This document shows positions 56,543 to 64,000 of a stretch of 64,000 nucleotides of DNA, piece after piece. The DNA is from an uncultured Steroidobacter sp. (GTDB lineage Bacteria > Pseudomonadota > Gammaproteobacteria > Steroidobacterales > Steroidobacteraceae): the NCBI GenBank assembly GCA_937864115.1, contig CALMII010000028.1:248001-312000 (forward strand), given 5' to 3'. The notes beneath the pieces were generated by a model. The model had not been told where the DNA came from. It was given only the letters and a program-made list of their open reading frames with translations, and did no database searches. The position numbers and the translations under genes were made by a program. Each line of letters opens with the position of its first letter. Position 1 is the stretch's first letter.

Positions 56543-57193
56543 ATGACCCCCACCATCACCGCTTTCGAACGCTCGCCCGATCGCGGCCGCGGACTGGCCC
56601 GCGACATGCGCGTACGCTGGGCGTTCGAAGAAACCGGCCAGCCGTACGACGTCCGGCTTCTTTCGTTCGGCGAGCTGAAGGAATCCGCACATCGCAGGCT
56701 GAATCCTTTCGGTCAGATTCCCACCTATGAGGAAGGCGATCTCGCCCTGTTCGAGTCGGGCGCGATCGTGTTCCACATCGCGCAGCAGCATGGCGGGCTG
56801 CTGCCGGCGGACGCCAATGCAAGGGCGCGCGCCATCGCATGGATGTTTGCTGCGCTCAATACGGTGGAGCCGCCGATCGTCGAGCGCTCGATGGCCAGAC
56901 TCTTCGAGAAGGACAAGCGCTGGCACGAGGAGCGCCTCACCCTCCTCGAGGATCGGATCGATGGACGGCTGGCAGAACTCTCCCGTCGGCTGGGCGAGGC
57001 CGACTGGCTCGACGGTGCCTTCAGCGCCGGCGACCTGCTGATGGTGACGGTACTGCTCAGGCTGGGCGGATGGGGTCTGGAGAAATACCCGAACCTTTCC
57101 GCCTATATCGCCCGCGGCGAGGCGCGGCCCGCCTACCAGCGGGCTTTCGCTGCTCAGCTGGTGGTGTTCACTGCCAGTCAATCCAGCGGCTGA
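56543..57193 (+). CDS. Glutathione S-transferase family protein
   Basis: This 216-residue protein has an N-terminal thioredoxin-like domain: ITAFERSPDRGRGLARDMRV, RRLNPFGQIPTYEEGDLALF, ESGAIVFHIAQQHGGLLP. The ESGAI motif at the glutathione site is typical. The C-terminal helical domain has AGDLLMVTVLLRL. The N-terminal catalytic residue is unclear; SPDRGRG contains the likely Ser. The start ATG 56543 has AGGAG 7 bases upstream. The frame continues upstream but includes direct repeat R2, not coding. Confidence 0.9.
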   Translation: MTPTITAFERSPDRGRGLARDMRVRWAFEETGQPYDVRLLSFGELKESAHRRLNPFGQIPTYEEGDLALFESGAIVFHIAQQHGGLLPADANARARAIAWMFAALNTVEPPIVERSMARLFEKDKRWHEERLTLLEDRIDGRLAELSRRLGEADWLDGAFSAGDLLMVTVLLRLGGWGLEKYPNLSAYIARGEARPAYQRAFAAQLVVFTASQSSG

Positions 57194-57208
57194 CTTTCAA
57201 CCGCCGCG

Positions 57209-57541
57209 TCAACGCGCCCACCCGCCCCAGACGATGATGCCCATGCCGGCAAGCGCCACCGCGGCGCCCAGCACATCGGTTGCCGTGAGCGGAACGCGGT
57301 CGACCTTCCAGAGCCAGACGAGCGCAACCGTAACGTAGACGCCTCCATAAGCGGCATAGACGCGCCCGGAGGCGGCTGGATGCAGCGTCAGAAGCCAGGC
57401 GAAGATTGCCAGGCTCGCCGCCGCCGGCAGCAGCAGGAATGCCGAACCATTCTTCTTCAGCCAGAGATACGGCAGGTAACAGCCGACGATTTCGGCGATC
57501 GCCGTGATCACGAAAAGCCCGATCGTCTTCAACATCAGCAT
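57209..57541 (-). CDS. YnfA/UPF0060 family membrane protein
   Basis: This 110-residue protein has four helices: LKTIGLFVITAIAEIVGCYL, PYLWLKKNGSAFLLLPAAAS, GRVYAAYGGVYVTVALVWLW, LTATDVLGAAVALAGMGIIV. It matches the UPF0060/YnfA family (KxG, AYGGVYV), small transporters related to the SMR fold. The start ATG 57541 has GGGAG 5 bases upstream. It is convergent with the GST gene and divergent from the monooxygenase. Confidence 0.93.
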   Translation of the reverse strand: MLMLKTIGLFVITAIAEIVGCYLPYLWLKKNGSAFLLLPAAASLAIFAWLLTLHPAASGRVYAAYGGVYVTVALVWLWKVDRVPLTATDVLGAAVALAGMGIIVWGGWAR

Positions 57542-57655
57542 GAGCACTCCCACCGCATCGGCGACATCTCCCGCTCAAGCGTAAATGCTCTGGCGTAAGC
57601 TGCATCGATAATTTCAGCGCGCGGTGCTCCACTGCGCGCCGATCAGGAACAGTTC

Positions 57656-59206
57656 ATGCACAACCCTGCCACCGCTCTCCATGATGTCGTCATCGCGGGC
57701 GGCGGTCCCGTCGGACTGTTTCTCGCCGGCGAACTGCGGCTCGCCAACCTGTCGGTACTGGTAATCGAGCAGGCAGAGGATCCGCGTTCGCCCCTGAAGC
57801 GGCTTCCTTTCGGCATGCGCGGCCTGTCGGCGCCGACGCTCGAAGCCCTTTACCGACGCAATCTGCTGAATGACGTCGTCGCCCCGCCGGACGCGGAGAA
57901 TCGAACGGATCGTATTTCAGCGGCCGCCCATTGGAAGCAGCAGCCGCGCCGCCCGGGCGGCCACTTCGCCGGCATCCAGTTCTTCCACGACGACATCGAT
58001 CCGTCGAAATGGCCGTATCGACTGCCCAGTCCGGCAGGCACCCACGTACCCATCGAGATGGAGCACCTCGAATCCGTGCTGGCCGCGCGCGCAACCGGGG
58101 CGGGCGTCGAGATCCGACGCGGCTTGTCAGTGGAGCATGTCGAGCAGTCAGGTGACGAAGTCATCATTCGCGCCGGTGCGGAAACGTTCCGCGCTTCCTG
58201 GCTCGTCGGCTGCGATGGCGCGCGCAGCACGGTGCGCAAGACGGGCGGGATCGACTTCGTCGGTACCGAACCCGAGTTCACCGGCTATTCCGTCGAAGTG
58301 GAGCTCGCCGATCCGGACAGGCTCCACGTCGGCCGGCACTACACGGCGACGGGCATGTACACCTACGCCAGGCCCGGCACGATCGCGATGGTCGATTTCG
58401 ACGGCGGTGCATTCCATCGCACGCAACCGATCACGCTCGACCATGTACAGACGGTGTTGCGCGGGATCTCCGGCGCGGACATCACCCTGACGGCTCTCCA
58501 GCTCGCGACGACCTGGACGGATCGCGCCCAGCAGGCGACGGCGTACCGTCGCGGCCGCGTACTGCTCGCGGGCGATGCGGCGCACATCCACTCGCCGCTG
58601 GGCGGTCAGGGACTCAATCTCGGCCTCGGCGATGCGATGAACCTGGGATGGAAACTGGCGGCGACGATCCGCGGCCAGGCGCCCACTGACCTGCTCGACA
58701 CCTATATGAGTGAACGGCATCCGGTCGGCGCGCAGGTGCTCGACTGGTCGCGCGCCCAGGTTGCACTCATGCGGCCGACGCGCAGCACGCGCGCGCTCGA
58801 AACCATCATTCGCGACCTCATCGCGACTCGCGACGGCGCCACGTACTTTGCCGAGCGCGTGTGGGGCGTATCGCTTCGCTACGATCTTGGCGACAGCCAT
58901 CCGCTCATCGGGCGCAGCGTTCCCGATTTCGAACTGACCGACGGCAGGCAGATCGGCCCGCTCCTGAGTCGCGGCAAGGGATTGCTGCTGGACTTCGACG
59001 CCCGTACATCGCTTCGTGCATTCGCGAGTCGCTGGCATGACCGGATCGACCATGTCGCCTGCGACGCCCGGGATCGGCTCGGCGTCAGCGCCGTGCTCGT
59101 GCGCCCTGACGGCTTCGTCGCCTGGGCCGCCCAGGATGCGACCGGGGATGAGGAACTTGCCGGAGCTGCCTTGCGGTGGTTTGGAGAGCCCTCGAAGATA
59201 GATTGA
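57656..59206 (+). CDS. FAD-dependent monooxygenase (aromatic hydroxylase type)
   Basis: This is a 516-residue flavoprotein hydroxylase. The FAD Rossmann motif is DVVIAGGGPVGLFLAGEL, with the second motif in WLVGCDGARSTVRKTGG (DG) and the third in GRVLLAGDAAHIHSPLGGQG, LNLGLGDAMNLGWKL. A C-terminal thioredoxin-like domain (about 400-516) follows (FELTDGRQIGPLLSRGKGLL). The layout is that of group A hydroxylases such as PgaE and Rox, which act on aromatic polyketides or rifampicin. The substrate is unknown. A small 5' copy of this gene lies at 56307. Confidence 0.9.
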   Translation: MHNPATALHDVVIAGGGPVGLFLAGELRLANLSVLVIEQAEDPRSPLKRLPFGMRGLSAPTLEALYRRNLLNDVVAPPDAENRTDRISAAAHWKQQPRRPGGHFAGIQFFHDDIDPSKWPYRLPSPAGTHVPIEMEHLESVLAARATGAGVEIRRGLSVEHVEQSGDEVIIRAGAETFRASWLVGCDGARSTVRKTGGIDFVGTEPEFTGYSVEVELADPDRLHVGRHYTATGMYTYARPGTIAMVDFDGGAFHRTQPITLDHVQTVLRGISGADITLTALQLATTWTDRAQQATAYRRGRVLLAGDAAHIHSPLGGQGLNLGLGDAMNLGWKLAATIRGQAPTDLLDTYMSERHPVGAQVLDWSRAQVALMRPTRSTRALETIIRDLIATRDGATYFAERVWGVSLRYDLGDSHPLIGRSVPDFELTDGRQIGPLLSRGKGLLLDFDARTSLRAFASRWHDRIDHVACDARDRLGVSAVLVRPDGFVAWAAQDATGDEELAGAALRWFGEPSKID

Positions 59207-59238
59207 TCGCTCGACGATGGGATGAAGCCGGATCGTGC

Positions 59239-59325
59239 TCCCTTCCTCCGCGCAGCGGGGACAGGGTTCCTGTAGGTCAGGCTTCAGCCTGACTCCTCAG
59301 AGGCCGGCTGAAGCCGGCCCCACAG
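59239..59325. repeat. Composite of element E remnant and family A repeat (copy 5)
   Basis: CTCCCTTCCTCCGCGCAGCG, GGGACAGGGTTC is a short E-like stem, followed without gap by the family A hairpins at 59270-59325 (loops TC and GA). The same order, E then GGGTTC then A, is found at 62222-62322. Confidence 0.8.
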
Positions 59326-59452
59326 TAAGAAACCCCCCACCCATTGCGTCTGATGTCGGATTCCAGGCCGCAGGTTCGTCCTTGCATCACGAAGACGGCA
59401 TCTGCCTCGGGGTGCAATCGTCGATCACAAACCGCAACAGGAGCTGTCAACC

Positions 59453-59896
59453 ATGAAAATCGTCACCAGCCTGAGTTTTCGCGGGCAATGCGCCGAGGCT
59501 TTCGCGTTCTATGCGCAAGTGCTCGGAGGAAAAATCACCGCCGCCATTCCCTATGGCGACGCACCGCCCGGCATGCCGATCAGCGACCCGAAGTACAAGA
59601 ACTGGCTGATGCATTGCTGGCTCGACGTCGGCGACCAGGCAATGATGGGCGCAGACATGGATGTTGAGTGGGCTCCGAACATCGACAAACCGAAGAACGG
59701 CTTCGACGTCACGCTTCACAGCGCGTCCATCGAGGAAGCCCGCCGCTGGTTCGAGCAGTTGTCGGCCGGCGGCAAGGTCAACATGCCTTTCGGAGAAACT
59801 TTCTGGTCCCCGGGATTCGGTGGCCTGGTCGACAAGTTCGGCGTGCCGTGGATGATCAACACCATTCCGCAGGAAGGTTGGAAACCGAAAGGCTAG
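59453..59896 (+). CDS. VOC family protein (PhnB-like)
   Basis: This 147-residue protein has the glyoxalase/bleomycin fold: SLSFRGQCAEAFAFYAQVLG, GKITAAIPYGDAPPG, FDVTLHSASIEEARRWFEQL and MPFGETFWSPGFGGLVDKFG, VPWMINT. This is the PhnB-like subgroup. Metal ligands and substrate are unclear. The start ATG 59453 fits the family. Confidence 0.9.
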   Translation: MKIVTSLSFRGQCAEAFAFYAQVLGGKITAAIPYGDAPPGMPISDPKYKNWLMHCWLDVGDQAMMGADMDVEWAPNIDKPKNGFDVTLHSASIEEARRWFEQLSAGGKVNMPFGETFWSPGFGGLVDKFGVPWMINTIPQEGWKPKG

Positions 59897-59939
59897 CGGC
59901 CTGCAACCACGGATTCGAGCAAGAGTGAGTGGAAATGGT

Positions 59940-60035
59940 GGAAATGGGGACATTCCTCATTCGCGAGCCGCCATCTGGGTGCGCGTGGTGGAGCACGCGC
60001 AAACGTTGGGAGATATGAGGAATGTCCCCATTTCC
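59940..60035. repeat. 96-bp MITE-like inverted repeat (F) with 21-bp perfect ends
   Basis: The left end GGAAATGGGGACATTCCTCA plus T and the right end A plus TGAGGAATGTCCCCATTTCC are exact inverted copies, 59940-59960 and 60015-60035. Inside is another short stem GCGCGTG/CACGCGC. It lies in the gap between the VOC gene and the DUF262 gene. No transposase is nearby. Confidence 0.8.
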
Positions 60036-60056
60036 CCGAAGACCGATTGATCGCCG

Positions 60057-62159
60057 CTACTTCGCCGCCAGCTCGTACGCCTGGCGAATCAATTGCAGCA
60101 CTCCTTCGCTCTGGCTTGAATCCTTCATCCGGTAGATCACACCGGCATCGTGCTCCGCATTGGCGATGAACTTGAAATCGGCAGGATCCCTGACGAACTC
60201 GTCGCGGTATACACATTCACCGAGCGACAGGTTCAGCAGCAGGATCAGGCGCCACTTTCTCGGCAGGATCTCCAGGAAGAAATCCCCGTCATCCGCATAG
60301 TAGGAAACCGAGTTCCTGCGCGGCACCTCGATGATGCGCGGGTCGATCTCCCGGATGAGCGGCCGCAGATGCTCACAGAGTTCGCGGACTTCGCCAGACA
60401 TCGTGAGCTGCTCGACCGAATACTGCTGCGCCTCACGCTGCAGTTCCGTCCGCCGCGCGAGGCCCAGCATCTCGGGGCTCACATCGAGCGACGGCCAGAT
60501 CTTCAGCGCGAGCTCACCCAGCACACGCCCGCGGCGTTCCATCTCCTTTTCCGTCCACTGGCTCTGCTCGCGGATGAACTTGTTCAGACGCACCGCACTT
60601 TCGTTGAAGCCACCCTTGACCTCCTTCTTGTCCTCGAACGGCCGGTCCGAGTACGTGCTGTTGTAGCCGGTCAGCGTCAGGTTACCCAACCGGTGCACCC
60701 ATGTGTTCTGGATCTCCTTCCAGTCGGCGCCGAGCATGTCGCGCCATTTCTTTCCCAGGCGTTCGTTCTGGGGCAGTACGTGTTCGATGGTGTAGCTGCC
60801 GGTATCGCACGGCTCCCTGGTATCGAAGTTCTCGAAGCGATCGAGCATGTAGTGGCAGTTGCGTGTGTGATAGACGTCGCGCCGTTCCAGCTCCGTCCGG
60901 AATTCGTCGTCTGCAGGAAATCTGTTCGCCTCGCTCGCCGCGGCAAGCGCCAGCACCAGAGCGTCGAACGGCGCCTCGTCCGTGATCCGCTGCGCCAGCT
61001 GCATGAAGAACTGACCGTAACCGCGGGTCTGCATGCCGCACACGGCACGTCGGAAGACGTAGCTCTCCAGCAGCGCAAGCGCCGATCCCAGTTGGGCGTC
61101 GGTGAGCGTGCCGCAGCGTTCCCGACAATCCATCAGGCGCATCACGACGATGGCGGCAACCTGGGCCAGGCGATTGAGGCGCAGCAGTTGCTCCGAGAAC
61201 GGCGCCGGCGCCGGCATGGCACCGACGAACGCAGCGTAGTAGCCGGAATGGCGCTGCATCTCCTGCAATGCGACATCGATGCCCCGCTCCTGCTGCAGCG
61301 ACCGGAAGAAATCGCGGAACTCGTAGTAGATCCGGTCGGCGCGAGTCTGCCGGACGGCTTTCGAATGAAGCGCCATGAAATCACGGGCGAACGAGTCGAA
61401 CGCCGCCGGCGAACCGCGGAAATGATCTTCGATGTGGCGCCAGTAGGTGTCGTACAGGCGGGTCTGATTCCTCTCATCCATCCGCATCAGGATGAAGTTG
61501 CGTATGAGGTCCGCCTGGGACAGATCGAGACCGGTGGAGTTGAGGCTCTCGAAGATCATCTGCGGGTCGTCCGAGCCGCGGTCCAGCGCCACGTCGACGA
61601 CGATCAGCCGCGCGACTCCGCGATAGACCACGCGCGGATCGACCGCCGCCATCCTCTCCTTGAACAGTTCGTAGTTCTCCAGCACCCGGGACTCGTCGTC
61701 CATCGCCACCGCCTGTCCATCGAGCAATGCACTGAGCACTTCCTGATCGTGCCGGCGCAGAACGAGCTTGTGCTGCCGGCTGCCCTCCTCCTGCGAGTTC
61801 TTGAGGAAGTACGCTTCGATCCGCTTCGGCGTGGGATCGTCCTCGCCGGCAGGCTGCCAATGGGTCTCGATCAGATGGTCCCGCAGCGCGATCAGCAGCA
61901 GGGTGACGCTGGTCAGACGCTGCTGCCCGTCGATCAGCAACCAGCGCGTGAAGCCGGCGGCGGTGTCGCCAGACGGGATGTAGACGACCGAGCCGATGAA
62001 GTGACCCGGCGTACTCTCCTCGCCACCGACGCGAACGATGTCGTTCCATAGCTGGACGCACTGTGCTTCGGTCCAGCTGTAGTCGCGCTGAAATACGGGA
62101 ATGACGAACTGGGTCGTTCCGTTGATCAGGCGGGTAAAGTGGCGATCGATGGCCTTCAT
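60057..62159 (-). CDS. Single-chain GmrSD-like DUF262/DUF1524 protein (probable type IV restriction)
   Basis: This 700-residue protein opens with DUF262: TTQFVIPVFQRDYSWTEAQC, the FIGSVVY strand and the DGQQR motif at 77-81, a NTP-binding/hydrolysis site. The middle part (IFESLNSTGLDLSQADLIRN) is the usual second DUF262 block. The C-terminal part is DUF1524: TIEHVLPQNERLGKKW, NTWVHRLGNLTLTGYNSTYS, the His-Me finger nuclease core. A last part (about 560-700) resembles DUF5655. Such GmrS-GmrD fusions cut DNA with modified bases and act against phages. No partner gene is present, so it would work alone. The start is ATG 62159. Confidence 0.9.
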   Translation of the reverse strand: MKAIDRHFTRLINGTTQFVIPVFQRDYSWTEAQCVQLWNDIVRVGGEESTPGHFIGSVVYIPSGDTAAGFTRWLLIDGQQRLTSVTLLLIALRDHLIETHWQPAGEDDPTPKRIEAYFLKNSQEEGSRQHKLVLRRHDQEVLSALLDGQAVAMDDESRVLENYELFKERMAAVDPRVVYRGVARLIVVDVALDRGSDDPQMIFESLNSTGLDLSQADLIRNFILMRMDERNQTRLYDTYWRHIEDHFRGSPAAFDSFARDFMALHSKAVRQTRADRIYYEFRDFFRSLQQERGIDVALQEMQRHSGYYAAFVGAMPAPAPFSEQLLRLNRLAQVAAIVVMRLMDCRERCGTLTDAQLGSALALLESYVFRRAVCGMQTRGYGQFFMQLAQRITDEAPFDALVLALAAASEANRFPADDEFRTELERRDVYHTRNCHYMLDRFENFDTREPCDTGSYTIEHVLPQNERLGKKWRDMLGADWKEIQNTWVHRLGNLTLTGYNSTYSDRPFEDKKEVKGGFNESAVRLNKFIREQSQWTEKEMERRGRVLGELALKIWPSLDVSPEMLGLARRTELQREAQQYSVEQLTMSGEVRELCEHLRPLIREIDPRIIEVPRRNSVSYYADDGDFFLEILPRKWRLILLLNLSLGECVYRDEFVRDPADFKFIANAEHDAGVIYRMKDSSQSEGVLQLIRQAYELAAK

Positions 62160-62221
62160 TGTCCGTCGGCTCCTCGTAGAACAGGATTCGCAAGATCACA
62201 CCCGAGGCAGGATCGTACGTC

Positions 62222-62360
62222 CCTTCCCCCCCCGCGCAGCGGGGGAAGGATGGATGGGGTTCCTGTAGGTCAGGCTTTAGCCTGACTTCTGATAAAGAGG
62301 CCGGCTCAAGCCGGCCCCACAGTAGGAGGCCCCACCCTGACCCTCCGCCGCGCCGCGGAA
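62222..62360. repeat. Composite repeat: E-like halves around family A repeat (copy 6)
   Basis: An E-like stem CCCCGCGCAGCGGGG (62231 on), then GGGGTTC, then family A hairpins (62263-62322; loops TT and CA), then CCCCACCCTGACCCTCCGCC. The family A unit appears inserted into an E element. The right part lies within the 3' end of the mutarotase gene. Confidence 0.8.
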
Positions 62361-63179
62361 GGCGATCTCCACGAACGACCGCCACCTCTCTCCCGCTCCC
62401 ACTCTCAACAGCCTCTCCCCGCTGTTCAATGCATTCCCCGGCGCCGTCCACGGCTCCACGCACACGAAGCCTTTCACCTTGAGCGTCCACACCACCCAGT
62501 AAGCGAAATCGTCGGAGGCGCTGACTTCGATTTCTCCGCCCTCCTCGCGTCGCAGGATCATGCGATGGGCCTTCTGGTCGAGTAGATGCAAATCGAGTTC
62601 GTCGGCCGTCAGGTCGAAGAAGCCATCGAACGGCCTGCTGTGCTTCGTGACATTGTCGAAAACCTGCGTTGCGTCGCTGGTGATTCGCGAGTGGAGTTTG
62701 TGGCCGACCACGAAATACGGGTGGTAGCCGAACGCGAACGGCATCGGCCGCGAGTCGCGGTTCTCGATGGTCATGTCGAGGTGCAGGCGCGAGGCCGAGA
62801 CGCTCACCTCGAACACAGCCCTGAATCTCCAGGGATACTGCGCGAGCGTTTCCGGGTCTGACGCCAGCTGCAGCGTGACGCTCTGCGGTGTGCGCCCGAT
62901 GACGTCCCAGGCTTTCGTGCGCGCGAAGCCATGCTGCTTCATGGAGCCGCTGTGTCCGTCGCAGCGCCAGCGATCGTCGGTCAGCCTGCCGGGCGAGGGA
63001 AACAGGATCGGAATGCCGCCGCGCACGTTCTTGCGCGAATCCTCGAACGTCTCCTGATCGAGGTAGAGCACGTCGTGCCCGCGCACCTTGAACGAAGTGA
63101 CGAGCGCGCCGCGCCACGGTGCGATGGCGGCGGACGTGTCGGAGCCGGTATCGGCGATCGAAATCAGTTCCTGCGTCAT
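62277..63179 (-). CDS. D-hexose-6-phosphate mutarotase/aldose 1-epimerase family
   Basis: This 300-residue cytosolic enzyme interconverts alpha and beta anomers of hexose 6-phosphates. Family marks: WRGALVTSFKVRGHDVLYLD, KNVRGGIPILFPSPGRL, KQHGFARTKAWDV, RPMPFAFGYHPYFVVG with the catalytic His, and CVEPWTAPGNALNSGERLL with the Glu. The C-terminus after RWRSFVEIAFRG (about 25 residues, AAEGQGGASYCGAGLSRPLY and on) is encoded by the E/A repeat composite and replaces the normal end. The start ATG 63179 overlaps the stop of the AckA-PduL gene (ATGA), so the two are coupled. Confidence 0.9.
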   Translation of the reverse strand: MTQELISIADTGSDTSAAIAPWRGALVTSFKVRGHDVLYLDQETFEDSRKNVRGGIPILFPSPGRLTDDRWRCDGHSGSMKQHGFARTKAWDVIGRTPQSVTLQLASDPETLAQYPWRFRAVFEVSVSASRLHLDMTIENRDSRPMPFAFGYHPYFVVGHKLHSRITSDATQVFDNVTKHSRPFDGFFDLTADELDLHLLDQKAHRMILRREEGGEIEVSASDDFAYWVVWTLKVKGFVCVEPWTAPGNALNSGERLLRVGAGERWRSFVEIAFRGAAEGQGGASYCGAGLSRPLYQKSG

Positions 63180-64000
63180 GCCGGCGATCGTATCAGCTCG
63201 CAGGTATCGCCAGGACGCACGCCCGCGGCGTTCGCTTCGTCGGTATCCAGGTGCAAGCGCAGTTCGAATTTTTCCGAGACCCGCACCGACACATCGTTGA
63301 AAACGAGATCGCGACCGTCGCTGTCGATGCGAACGCTCACGGAATCGTGATCGCGGACACCGAGGCGGCGCGCATCGTGCGGATTCATGTGAATGTGGCG
63401 CCGCGCGCAGATCACGCCGCTGGCAATCGTGGTGCGGCCCGCCGGACTTTCGAGCGTGATGCCCGGCGTGTTGCGCAGATCGCCCGAGATGCGCACCGGC
63501 GCATCGACACCGAGGATGAATTCGTCGGAGCGCGAGATCTCGACCTGGTCATGGTCGCGCGGCGGCCCCATGAGCCGCACCTTCTCGATACGTCCGCGCG
63601 GACCGATCAGCGTGACTGACTCCCGCGCGGCGAACTGGCCGGGCTGCGACAGCTCCGCGCGCGGACTCAACCGGTAGCCGGCACCGAAGAGCTTCTCGAT
63701 CGTCGGCTGCGACAGATGCGCGTGACGCGCGGAAATTTCGATGGGAATGCGAAGGCTCCTGTCCACGTCGGCCGTCTCCAGCAACGCAGCGGCCTGCAGC
63801 GCGATCTCCAGTTCTTCGTTGGCGCTCACGACCAGCAGGCGTGTGCGCGAGGATTCATCGGAGATGTCGCAGACGACCGTTTCCGCATCGACCTGCGCGT
63901 CGCGATTGCGATCCTCGTCGAATCGCGCGCCGAGGAAATCCAGTCGCTGCAGGATGCGATGGCGCATCAGCGCACTGTTCTGGCCGATGCCGCCGGTGAA
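63176..64000 (-). CDS. Acetate kinase-PduL phosphotransacylase fusion (partial)
   Basis: The 274 codons visible lack the N-terminus, which is beyond the window. The first part is the C-terminal end of acetate kinase: FTGGIGQNSALMRHRILQRL, RTRLLVVSANEELEIALQAA. The rest (about 200 residues) is a complete PduL phosphotransacylase: RIPIEISARHAHLSQPTIEK, GYRLSPRAELSQPGQFAARE, LMGPPRDHDQVEISRSDEFI, DLRNTPGITLESPAG and VICARRHIHMNPHDARRLGV, FNDVSVRVSEKFELRLHLDT. The two HxH pairs (RHAHLS, RHIHMN) are the zinc ligands. One chain would thus convert acyl-CoA to acyl phosphate and then make ATP with acetate. Confidence 0.9.
   Translation of the reverse strand, partial: FTGGIGQNSALMRHRILQRLDFLGARFDEDRNRDAQVDAETVVCDISDESSRTRLLVVSANEELEIALQAAALLETADVDRSLRIPIEISARHAHLSQPTIEKLFGAGYRLSPRAELSQPGQFAARESVTLIGPRGRIEKVRLMGPPRDHDQVEISRSDEFILGVDAPVRISGDLRNTPGITLESPAGRTTIASGVICARRHIHMNPHDARRLGVRDHDSVSVRIDSDGRDLVFNDVSVRVSEKFELRLHLDTDEANAAGVRPGDTCELIRSPA

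Noticed and set aside
1..64000. rRNA, tRNA, tmRNA or a transposase gene
   Set aside because: None was recognised when reading both strands. A dedicated tRNA/rRNA search would be needed to exclude a missed tRNA.

Overview
This is a GC-rich bacterial chromosome segment. The gene content (MASE1 sensor kinase, NodT-type RND efflux, Fap-like amyloid secretion, YnfA, CrcB, RT0821/Lpp0805-type surface antigen) and the density of interspersed palindromic repeats suggest a gammaproteobacterium of the Xanthomonadales/Nevskiales/Steroidobacter type. That placement is inferred from family content, not from a marker gene. I see no rRNA, tRNA, CRISPR array, prophage or transposase gene.

Layout. 1-1481: partial AsmA-family gene. 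1601-22199: a large signalling region with a six-PAS hybrid kinase carrying an HPt domain, a REC-GGDEF diguanylate cyclase, an ECF sigma/membrane-partner/DUF4097 operon, and two paralogous signalling sets. Each set has a HisKA_3-type kinase, a NarL-type regulator, a PAS hybrid kinase and a REC-EAL protein. 22479-26512: hexuronate metabolism (uxaC, kdgK, an aldehyde dehydrogenase). 26639-32533: secreted or periplasmic hypotheticals, a DUF2778-like L,D-transpeptidase-type protein, a membrane-anchored formylglycine-generating enzyme next to a MASE1 kinase, and RidA. 32675-38522: a complete RND efflux operon. 38712-42937: small envelope and lipase genes, a Uma2 protein and a DUF502 protein. 43096-47541: a five-gene operon resembling the Fap functional-amyloid system, headed by a very glycine-rich secreted protein. 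48015-54860: MarC, DUF2780, DUF202, HdeD, a surface antigen, an L,D-transpeptidase and a phospholipase D/ClsC-like protein. 54971-56268: fluoride export (riboswitch, crcB, DUF190, EamA). 56543-59896: GST, YnfA, FAD monooxygenase, VOC protein. 60057-62159: single-chain GmrSD-like DUF262/DUF1524 protein. 62277-64000: hexose-6-phosphate mutarotase and a partial acetate kinase-PduL fusion.

Two points stand out. First, in the Fap-like operon a C39 peptidase sits among three exported partners that all carry an LDxxRGG double-glycine motif, which suggests that the peptidase processes Sec-exported amyloid or secretion components in the periplasm. Second, the intergenic regions hold several palindromic repeat families. 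One of these, a roughly 108-bp element, has entered the signal-peptide coding region of two unrelated envelope genes (the NodT efflux lipoprotein and a Fap-like protein). It is read in different frames in the two genes and leaves both open.
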